Source: Rhizoclosmatium globosum
Lineage: Eukaryota > Chytridiomycota > Chytridiomycetes > Chytridiales > Chytriomycetaceae
Reading direction: 5' to 3'
NCBI GenBank assembly: GCA_002104985.1
Contig: MCGO01000106.1
Location: forward strand, 80,379 to 144,378
DNA length: 64,000 nucleotides
Shown: in pieces, positions 56,109 through 64,000 of the stretch
Layout: every line of letters begins with the position of its first letter
Position numbering within the stretch: position 1 is the first letter of the stretch
Position numbers and translations under genes: made by a program
Notes under the pieces: generated by a model
What the model saw: only the letters and a program-made list of their open reading frames with translations
Databases searched by the model: none
What the model was told of the DNA's origin: nothing

Positions 56109-56807
56109 TCAAAAACATTTCCATTCCACATCTTCTCCTTTCTTGGCGTGCCTTTTCATTTCTTCAACGCTTTCACCAACAGTTATATTTGCCCCTTTCT
56201 TCAACAAATACAGCTCAACATGCTCCATCTGTCTCATAGCCGCAACGTACAATGGTGAAAATCCTTTCTTGCAACCATTCGCCAAAAAGTTGATGTCCGC
56301 GCCATATTCTAATAGCAGTTCCACAATTTGCACATGCCCATTGTAACAGGCCCAATGTAGTGGAGTCCAATTATACTTGGTGATAGTGTCCACTTTGTCT
56401 CCAGACTGTAGCAAATACTTTGCGGTCGGGAAAAGGCCTTCAACTGAAGCCACGTGTAGTGGCTTTGCGTGAATTCGCTGGTTGTCATCCACATAGTTAC
56501 CGCCATGCATCAGAATATACTCAACCATGACTTTGTTGTCCAAGGCTATGGCGCGCGAAAGGAATTTGGGGCCATTCTCGTCTGAACCAAACAGAATCTT
56601 TGAGGACTTGATTTCCTGCCACAAGATTGCTTCTTCATTGTCTCGGTTAAGAGACAAGTTTTGTAGAGAGAAGAGAATGATCAGGAAACTGGCAAGAAGC
56701 GCACTAACTCGGAATTTCGAGGTATTATGAAAGCCTTGGTTGGGGCGAAGCTGTGGCAAGAGGGGTTGGGCTTCCAATGCCTTAAGCTCGTTGATTATTT
56801 GTGTCAT
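56109..56807 (-). CDS. Membrane-anchored ankyrin-repeat protein
   Basis: One exon of 232 residues starts at ATG 56807. A single hydrophobic segment (VSALLASFLIILFSLQNLSL, residues near 34-53) precedes three to four ankyrin repeats: AKPLHVASVEGLFPTAKYLL, WTPLHWACYNGHVQIVELLL and SPLYVAAMRQMEHVELYLLK. The C-terminus is short and charged. Ankyrin repeats mediate protein binding; the partner is unknown. It is followed on the same strand, only 20 bp on, by the unknown helical protein. Confidence 0.8.
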   Translation of the reverse strand: MTQIINELKALEAQPLLPQLRPNQGFHNTSKFRVSALLASFLIILFSLQNLSLNRDNEEAILWQEIKSSKILFGSDENGPKFLSRAIALDNKVMVEYILMHGGNYVDDNQRIHAKPLHVASVEGLFPTAKYLLQSGDKVDTITKYNWTPLHWACYNGHVQIVELLLEYGADINFLANGCKKGFSPLYVAAMRQMEHVELYLLKKGANITVGESVEEMKRHAKKGEDVEWKCF

Positions 56808-56927
56808 TGTTTGGTTGTGAGCCCGGTTCCTGTCAAACTATTGAATTGTCCCACATGAGGTTTATGACGTGATTAGCATGCGCCAAACAAGTAAAACGAA
56901 GTCGTTTTCGTTTTATATTTATTAATT

Positions 56928-57611
56928 TCACCAGTAATTCATTGAAACTCCTGGTCCGCAAACAGGTGTTGCATAAACTAATACACTGTACTGATGCTCC
57001 TGATGCTCTTCTCCTCCATAAGCGTAATTTAAAGCGCACATTGCTGGCCCGCATTTACCAACAGGAGTTCCACGATAATGCGTCCTTGCAACTCCAACAA
57101 ACAGCGGCTCCCCATTCGCTTCTCGCCCTCCTTCCACTGCATTCTGTATCAAATGCCCAGGCATGTTTCCTGAGCACGGAATCAATTGAATGCTATTTTT
57201 TGATCCACAAAGAACTTCGTGAGGGGTGTGATGTGGGATTTGTATCTCGCGACCGCCATATGATACATAACAGATTCCATCAGACCGGGCCTTTCCAATA
57301 TGGAGCCACCTTCTAGAGGAACACGAGTTGCGTAGAGGGCAGCGCCATCTGTGTCTTGCCAAGGGGGATCTGCAATACAACAGTTAACCACTTAACGTTA
57401 GATCCCAGTGCACTCACTGCATCGAAGGCATTGCTCGTCCAACGACTGAACGCCAGTACACCTGTGGTCCGAATGATGGTGCCCCGCCGTAGATTGGTCC
57501 GTGGGCGTAGGAAGGAGGTGGCGCAGCTGGTTCATTGTAACGGCCTGAGTGATGGTGGTGGTGGTGGTGGTGGTGGTGGTCACTTTCGAATAGTTTATCA
57601 GGGAAGCTCAT
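56928..57611 (-). CDS. DM9-domain (DUF3421) protein with polyhistidine N-terminus
   Basis: From ATG 57611 the product starts MSFPDKLFESD, followed by a run of ten His and a Pro-rich linker. After an intron near 57370-57418 come two DM9 repeats: DTDGAALYATRVPLEGG with HIGKARSDGICYVSYGGREI, then GREANGEPLFVGVARTHYRG with VGKCGPAMCALNYAYGGEEH. DM9 proteins in insects and molluscs bind mannose or act in immunity; fungal members are little described. The first repeat is broken by a missing base at 57305-57307 (GGC then TCC). A different splice phase reads through without a break but destroys the repeat, so I prefer the indel. Confidence 0.72.
57550..57580. repeat. CAC/GTG trinucleotide repeat
   Basis: A run of GGT/GTG units at about 57550-57580 encodes the ten-His stretch of the DM9 protein on the minus strand. 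A comparable CAT run at 54867-54885 encodes an Asp run in the acidic protein. Confidence 0.85.
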
Positions 57612-58618
57612 TTGTGGTCGATGATGCAAGGAAGTGGAGAACGACGGCTCTGTTTTTGAAACGGTTTTTGTGTTGGTTTGAGGTGTGTACCCACGATTCT
57701 CCGGCTCCAATCACGCTGCTCTATCGCATTATGTTGTTAATTGTGAATCGAGCATCAGCCATCGAAATCTGACAAGTCCAGCCACATCAACATATCTTAC
57801 TCCACTCATGGTCCAACGTCAGTATGAGTTAATACAGTACAGTCACTACTTCGTTGAACAACACCCCAAGTTTCCACTTGTTGGAAAAAAAGTATGGGTT
57901 GTGTTCGTTTTTAACACGCGGCTGGGTAGTGTTCGAATTCAAGTGGCTGAGCGAAAAGAAAAATAGTGTCAATAAATGAAAGGGCTGCCAAAAGCCAAAG
58001 CCAATATTTCATCCAAGACGAGAGAAAATGTGAAACCAATGTATCCATCTATCAATCTCAAACAGATCCATGGACGTGATACAAATTGATACTGTCTCTG
58101 GAATGCGCAACGCGAATTTGAGGTAAATTGTAGCAGGAATGTAAGCATACTGGTTGACTAGCGGTTAAAAGATCCATCAAAATCGAAACAACTCGAGCTA
58201 TAGAAACAAATAGAGCATTCCATGAGCTTCCCACAAATGAGTCAATGAGTCTTTTATATCAATGTATCGTTGAAAACTATCCAAGTACAATGTGGAGAAC
58301 TGTCATAGCGTATTCCGGCGAGATAAACAATCCATTGTAAAACACAAACAGACAAAAGAAACTAAGGGGGCTTTTGAATCAATGGCGAAATCAAGTTGAG
58401 TAGCCACCTGAAATCAGAATCAGTTGTCTTTTATTTTATTGGCAATTATTTGAATAAGAAATTAGGAAAAAGGATGATTATTACATTAGCAATCGTATTC
58501 TCTGCGACCCAATAGGAGGCGATGTATTAAAACTAATGATTTTTGATGAAAACCCTTCCTTTTTGGTTCAACCGAAACCTACGGTACACTAAACATCCAA
58601 GATTCTACAATTCCCAGT
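57612..58618. other. 1-kb intergenic region
   Basis: Short frames only, including one of 50 codons at 57810-57966 that shows no conservation or good start context. No RNA gene or repeat was recognised. Confidence 0.5.
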
Positions 58619-59430
58619 ATGATTATCAGTAACTCGACGGACGAAATAACAAACAATGTTTTTGCTCAGACAGCCTTTCTTGATCAAACGCCTGTTTCAA
58701 CAGAAGGAAATGATTGCTCTCTTACCCCAACCAACAAGCCAGAGTCCGTCGACGATATGAAACAGGTCACTAACACACACTTGAAATTGTCTGACGACTC
58801 CGTGAAAATAAATCTCATGGTTGGTGAGGATGCAAATATGTTGTCGGAAATAAATGGGAACAGCAACAATGATTGTGAGTCGGAGCAACTTGAAGGGACA
58901 CATGAGAAGGACTGGGACTCTGGAATTCACTTGCCTGATAATGAATACAATGGCCATCAAGATATACTAGAAGTTTCAATAAAACCTACAGCCTTGAGTA
59001 ATGCTACAGACCAAGTCGAGTTCATTGAATGTCACGTTGAAGCAAATTTGAAAACGGATGTCCAAGGAGAGCGTGTTGTTCAAGCACCAGAAATTGGAGA
59101 ATGTAGCAGAGTCTCTGATTCAATCCTTATAGAGTCGAAAATTCAAGACGTTCAAACAGAAAGGATTGAGGATTATGTATTGAAGGTTGATTGCGAACGT
59201 GAAAAAGCCTGAATTCATCCGTATTGGACAAGTCTGACGCTTCGCTTGGTATTCGCGAGAAAACATTCCAGCAGGAACGTGAGTAGACAGAAATACTGAA
59301 AAGCAATCAAGAAACATTCAAACAACACAATGCAGCAATATCTGCACCAGAATATATCCCAGCCGAGTCCGAAATGTTTAATATTCCGAAAGCTGAGACT
59401 GATTATGTCAATGCACAAGAAAGTGCATGA
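58619..59430 (+). CDS. Acidic low-complexity protein of unknown function
   Basis: ATG 58619 opens 197 residues of Glu/Asp/Ser/Asn-rich sequence (MIISNSTDEITNNVFAQTAF) to 59212. A missing A in the A run at 59203-59207 would extend it through SLNSSVLDKSDASLGIREKT. A 57-nt intron (59279-59335) then leads to ISAPEYIPAESEMFNIPKAE and a stop at 59430. The composition predicts disorder. No domain, signal or membrane segment was seen. Confidence 0.45.
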
Positions 59431-59466
59431 AACGCTGCTATTAACAAATTTCGCGCGTTTTATTCA

Positions 59467-59913
59467 CTATATTTTGATTTCATTATGAAGGTTGGAGCAA
59501 TTTGAGGGATTCTGCTCAATTCGATCCAAGAAATCCAAAATCCATGCAAAACTTTCAGACAAGACAGTCTGTTGATTTCGACTTTCCGCATAAAGATGTG
59601 GATCAGGCAGAATAATTTGACGCAGTACTGTGGGTTTTTTGCGGACATGGTAGATGACTGTGTTTGGTCCAAACGAGTGATACCATTCTTCAAGATTGTA
59701 ATCGGTGGAATTGTGGAAAGATAAAATTTGAAGCAAAACTGCAGGAGAGGAAAGAAAAAGGGAAAGGTCGGTGGCAAGTTTGGATGGGTCGTCGAGAGTG
59801 CCAAAGAACTTGTTGGGAATGCGGTGGGGAACAATCATTGATTTTCCATTTGAGAGTTGTACGGTATCTGTGTTAAGTCCATCAGTGATTAAAGCAAGAG
59901 AACAACTTGCCAT
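59467..59913 (-). CDS. Unknown 148-residue protein
   Basis: One exon from ATG 59913, starting MASCSLALITDGLNTDTVQL. Hydrophobic and charged residues alternate as in a globular protein (SPAVLLQILSFHNSTDYNLE, SESFAWILDFLDRIEQNPSN). No family was recognised. It converges with the acidic gene at 36 bp. Confidence 0.5.
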   Translation of the reverse strand: MASCSLALITDGLNTDTVQLSNGKSMIVPHRIPNKFFGTLDDPSKLATDLSLFLSSPAVLLQILSFHNSTDYNLEEWYHSFGPNTVIYHVRKKPTVLRQIILPDPHLYAESRNQQTVLSESFAWILDFLDRIEQNPSNCSNLHNEIKI

Positions 59914-60171
59914 AATTTTGTCATAACTTCTGACGAGGATGCCTCATATTTCAATACTACGTTCACTTAAATTCAATTTGTTCCCTTTTTCGGCACCAAA
60001 TAAGGGCGCCATTTTTTACAGCATCGAACCAATGTTTGTTTTGCTTCCCGGAAGTCAGTTGCTTCGCTCACTTTTTGCAATTTGCTATGCTCAGGTCGAA
60101 ATTAATTATCATGTGTAGGTTCATTGGCTATTTAGCACTTCTCATGGGCTCGCTCCACTTAAACAATCACT

Positions 60172-60681
60172 CTAGTGTATACCTTGGCAAGAATATTTCC
60201 TAGCAACTGAAATGGCATTGAGGATTTGAACTCGACGAGGAGGTTTTTGGTTGAGGGTAGAGAGAATTGTTTCGCCTATACGTGGATACGCATTGTTCAA
60301 CGATAGTGTGTAGTACGCACGGATAGCAGCAGATACATAAAAGGACTTTTCTGCATGAATTGGCAGCATACTGTGGATGGGCCGACCGATGTTGAGTTGT
60401 ATACATCGAAACGACTTGAGGGTGGATGTTGGATCTGAACGAAAGTATATAAAGCCAGCCACTGAGAGACGATGTTTTTTCATTCTCAGAATCGCAGATA
60501 GTGCGAGAGAATTGACGTTGAGAGTGTCTTGATCGGACTGGAGGATAAAGGGCGAGGCTATAATCACAGCCTCGTTGATCAGTTTCGAAAGCAGACGAAG
60601 AACGAGAGTGTGTTTGAGGGGTATCCATGGCAGTAAGTGGAACAGGACATCTGAAGAAGCCAATGGATGGATTGTCTGCAT
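60172..60681 (-). CDS. F-box-like protein
   Basis: One exon of 169 residues begins MQTIHPLASSDVLFHLLPWI with PLKHTLVLRLLSKLINEAVI, the spacing of a short F-box or ankyrin-F-box N-terminus (Pro/Leu..hhh.hh..l......l.lRl.sKl.n). The rest (FIYFRSDPTSTLKSFRCIQL) is a plausible substrate-binding region but unmatched. The F-box assignment is tentative. Confidence 0.45.
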   Translation of the reverse strand: MQTIHPLASSDVLFHLLPWIPLKHTLVLRLLSKLINEAVIIASPFILQSDQDTLNVNSLALSAILRMKKHRLSVAGFIYFRSDPTSTLKSFRCIQLNIGRPIHSMLPIHAEKSFYVSAAIRAYYTLSLNNAYPRIGETILSTLNQKPPRRVQILNAISVARKYSCQGIH

Positions 60682-60790
60682 TCTTCTCTCTGTTTGTTTT
60701 GGATGGATATTGGATAGCCAAATGGGAAGAACGTGCGTGCAAATTTTCCATCCTCATTTCATCCAACAACACACCAACTCAACAAAGAGG

Positions 60791-61629
60791 ATGTCGTCGA
60801 CCACACCGCCGCCGCCGCCACCGTCGCGCATTCCGCAGGCCACGGGTTCGAACCACCGCGGCGGACGAGTCGGGGCGCTTGTCGCGGCCTTCAACACGGC
60901 GGCCCAGTCGGATGAGTCGCCGCCAATCACCCGCCAAAAGCCAAAGCCGCAGAAGCTGACTAAAGAGTCGTACGCCACAACGGCGGAGTCATTTGCATTT
61001 CCGCGAGTGGCGCCTGGCTCGTCGTCCGCAACAACTGGTACTGGTACTGGTACTTCTCGGGCTGTCGATATGGCGAGGTACTTGCGTCCCCCTCTCTATC
61101 CCACGCTCCTAGCACATGCTAATGCCTTGTCGCCAGAGCAAAGACCGCTCCTGCGAAGCCGAAACTGGCGGCCGCACTCTCCCGCGAACACATTGAAACC
61201 GTTTCGGATCTCAACATCAACAACAAACAGCCATACAGGTCCCCTTATTCATTCGGTCCCATCCCGCAAGGCAAAGGTCCTGCCTCTCCCACCTCTCCCA
61301 AACGCACCTCCATTGTCTCCAATGCACTTCTTCTGATGCCCCTCCTCCTTCTCTTGTCTCCTCCTCTGCTGGCAGCAACAACAAGAATACCCCTGGCGCT
61401 GGTTACGTCAGTCCCTATGCGTACCGTCCTTCCTCTCGTCTCAGAAAAGAAGATGTGGTTTCGACGGATGATGCTGGTGCTCCCATCGTTTTGACTTCAG
61501 ACAATGTGAGGAGGAACGGCTCAAATTCTTCTCTGGGGATGGTACCAGTACTGCCGTCGATCTGCAGTCCTCTTCTAAACGTGGATCGCCTCGTTCTTCC
61601 AACGATGGGTCGGGTGTGTACATTTATTG
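60791..61629 (+). CDS. Pro/Ser-rich unknown protein with frame breaks
   Basis: From ATG 60791: MSSTTPPPPPPSRIPQATGS, then GGRVGALVAAFNTAAQSDES and KLTKESYATTAESFAFPRVA, all coding-like. An intron about 61078-61140 may lead to PKLAAALSREHIETVSDLNI. Later segments (YVSPYAYRPSSRLRKEDVVS, SGDGTSTAVDLQSSSKRGSP) lie in other frames and end at 61629. At least two single-base shifts are needed. No known domain; the Pro run suggests a profilin or SH3 ligand. Confidence 0.4.
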
Positions 61630-62134
61630 ATTGTTGGACGAAGCCGGAGTGTAGTGACTGAGAAGAGAAGCAATGAGCGGAACTCGATACTGTCAGGCGA
61701 ATTATTGAGCGCAGCAAATAATCTTTAGTGAAGTAAATTGCTTGGATAGGTACGAGCGGAGCTCGTGAACTTCAGCGAACTTGTAATAGAAGGAGAGATT
61801 ACACAAAGTGTAATGGTTTGGATATCGGCGTGACGGGAAGCATATAAGCGCAGCGAAGCAAATGGATCAGAGGGTTAGTGTCATAGTCTCCATTCGAGGT
61901 TGCAAGTGGAGAATTCAAGAAATAAGCAATGAATAGTAAGTCAAATCATGTAGGTTGGAGTTTGCGTGCAGTTGTTACGCAAAGTTGAAATCTGTTGCTG
62001 GAATTACATAAAATACTGAGTTTATATTGCAATAAACTTCTATGTCTTTCTCATCTTTCCTCTGTTTTTCTTTTTTCATTTGGGCGGGAAGAATCCCACC
62101 AGAACCAGCACCCAGAACTGAATCTGTTGCCGCG
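61630..62134. other. Intergenic stretch
   Basis: No coding sequence was supported. A Thr/Leu-rich leader-like frame at 62042-62134 runs into the next gene and is probably its 5' region. Confidence 0.4.
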
Positions 62135-63439
62135 ATGGCTTCCTCGTCGTCCTACTCGATGTCTTCTCCTATTCCTACATTCACAACGACGCAAGCATTG
62201 CACAAGAGGCCGAGCGAACCTGTCAAATCAGAGTACTCACTAATGAAATGAAGGACCTCGTCGGATCTGATGGACAGCTGCGCCTGAAGGATGTATTTCA
62301 GTCAGAAAAGTGGAAGCATCTCTGTGGTGCAACAAGAACGTGGGAAACTGTTCGCGGATACTTGCGTGTCAGTGGTATCTTGGCATGATTCCAACAACGA
62401 AATGTCCGACGAGCCAGAGCTATTGCACGACAATTCCTTCACTTCTAGCATGTTGGAAATATTGGGAACAGCCAGTACATTGAATCGCTTGATTGATCTG
62501 AGTGCCTTTGCCATCCCAACACCATCTACCATTTCTATGCATATTCCGTCTCAACCAAACGCCATTGCAGCAGTGATTCCGAGTGATCTGAGCCTGAGTA
62601 TTGATCAAATTGAAAGAATGGCTTCCCTGACTATGGATGACTCTGATGAGGAGCGAATGAAGTCTTGCTTACGAAACTGTTTTATGATATGCCAAAACTT
62701 GATCCAATGAAATTCAACAGTCTCCTTCTCCCAAACCATAAATCGCCACTGATTATCACTGCTGTTGATCCTGTCGCTGAATTTGCTCGAATCAATGTTG
62801 ACGCCACTTCCTGCTTCTCATTCAGGCAAATCGTTGATGGTCCTCTTTGTTCTCGCCGGATCTCTACGTTTAACATCTTCATTGCAAAACTATTTCTCAA
62901 ATTCTGGCTGGTGGAAAATGTTAGCTATCCAATTGTTCCAGTGGAACGTACTTATCCTTGATTGACCGCTTTAATGTGATGCAGCCAATATCCTTTACCA
63001 ATATCTTCTACTTGCTTAAGCGGAGTGATAGACATTATGCCAGCCTTTGAAAGACTGTATACCCTAATGCCATTGAAACAACTGCGTCCTTGCTCCAGAA
63101 AGGTTTTGAAATGTCAATGCAAAGTGTGATGGTTGGATATTGTATCAACGAAGAGTATGTACAACATTGCGTTCTCTGATGAAGTTTCAGGATCCATTTG
63201 CAGCACTTCTCTTGATTCACTTTGTGTGGCTTCATATCTACCGTAAGTTCCTAATATAACATATATCCTTTCTAACCATCTTTTCAGCGGATCTTTGTCT
63301 TACACTTCTGAATGGAGTCGACATTGACATTGCACCAGAGAATATTTCACTAATTGTTCAGTCATCTGATTTTCTGGATCTATACCAGACTCATGAGAAA
63401 ATCAATGCAGAAAGTGATCCAATTGAGTGGGATGACTGA
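62135..63439 (+). CDS. Multi-exon unknown protein, structure unresolved
   Basis: Coding-like pieces in the plus strand are MASSSSYSMSSPIPTFTTTQ (62135), EAERTCQIRVLTNEMKDLVG with GSDGQLRLKDVFQSEKWKHL (62200-62380), ELLHDNSFTSSMLEILGTAS and IDQIERMASLTMDDSDEERM (62400-62660), a segment near 62700-62830, and LLNGVDIDIAPENISLIVQS with a stop at 63439. Frames differ between pieces, by introns or indels. No domain was recognised; I list one gene because the pieces share strand and composition. Confidence 0.35.
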
Positions 63440-64000
63440 GTACCTTGTTTTGATCTTTAGCTTGTAGTTGTTTGCTTGAATATAATGCGTGGTTTACCTT
63501 GGCAGAATTTTAACCATACCTTCACAGCATATGAAATAAATTACTCCTATTTGTTGTTTGAATGCACAGTGTCTTGTAATTGTGCCAGAATCATGAAAAC
63601 ACTGAAGAACAGCATGGTGAGATGTTAAGTTTGCAGCTATACACCTCAAGGCCGTTTGCTTTTGTTCTTTAGGATGCTAGTTTGACTTAGATGCACTTTT
63701 GTCCTTTGGAATGTGGCCATTGTCTGCCTTGTCTGGAAACAGAAAGGTTCCAGCTCAAATGTGTCTGACTATTGATAATCTCTTGTATGGCCTTTGTAGC
63801 ATGTCTCCGAACTTGTCTACAGCACCTTATCAACTTTCTAATGGATACTGCTTAGTAGTTTCTGTGCAGGTATGGGAAGTATTCAACAGATGTATAATGC
63901 CCATGAAATTATAGTAAACAACTGTTATGTCATGACTACCTACTTGGATATTGCATCTGGTTGGCCATCATTGGCTCAAATTTCACCGGTTGGCCATCAC
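63440..64000. other. Right-edge stretch without a supported gene
   Basis: Short frames only. A 12-bp word GGTTGGCCATCA occurs at 63959 and again in GGTTGGCCATCAC at 63988, at the very end of the window, perhaps the start of a repeat that continues beyond it. Confidence 0.4.

Noticed and set aside
57810..57966. Small plus-strand frame after the DM9 gene
   Set aside because: Fifty codons, no homology and no neighbouring exon; probably chance.

Overview
The window is nuclear DNA of a fungus, most likely an early-diverging zoosporic (chytrid-type) lineage. Pointers are dense genes with short GT-AG introns (mostly 44-60 nt), a fungal Zn2Cys6 regulator, fungal-type ergosterol, splicing and rRNA-maturation genes, and plant-like LRR and DM9 proteins that are rare in Dikarya. 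The lineage is inferred from gene content only. About 45 protein genes were found and no RNA genes were recognised.

Layout. 0-10 kb: the 3' part of a helical-repeat protein, an RCC1 protein of Kti13/Ats1 type, two tandem squalene synthase genes (the first lacks key catalytic residues), a VanZ-like membrane protein, the spliceosomal protein Dib1, and a membrane-anchored PC-esterase-like protein. 10-22 kb: a Zn2Cys6 activator with a huge Met/Gly/Asn tail, two adjacent rRNA-maturation genes (C1D/Lrp1 and Rrp17/NOL12), a Tango6/Rtp1 homologue, a Spp2/GPKOW splicing factor and an Alba protein. 22-34 kb: two LRR proteins, a SEC14/CRAL-TRIO-GOLD protein, adrenodoxin reductase, RuvB-like 2, PXMP4 and a mitochondrial ribosome recycling factor. 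34-43.5 kb: seven head-to-tail related genes. They share a short N-terminal helix resembling a paxillin LD motif, a first intron of the same phase, Ser/Lys-rich FRSKS-type tails and, in three, a C-terminus ending GGRF; the last three carry a PH-like domain. I regard this as the best candidate for an undescribed system. 43.7-54.7 kb: four copies of a small Cys-rich protein with a GPI-like tail but no evident signal peptide, sharing promoter elements, with RAD6 and some unknown genes between them. 54.8-64 kb: an unknown acidic protein, an ankyrin protein, a DM9 protein, an F-box-like protein and poorly resolved low-complexity genes.

A feature of the whole window is that many otherwise well-conserved genes (RuvB-like 2, adrenodoxin reductase, ribosome recycling factor, Spp2, Alba, DM9) are broken by a single missing or extra base, often in a C/G run. 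In these essential genes a draft-assembly error is the simplest explanation, so frame breaks in the unknown genes should not be read as pseudogenes without rechecking. Exon borders given here were placed by eye from GT-AG sites, reading frame and family conservation.
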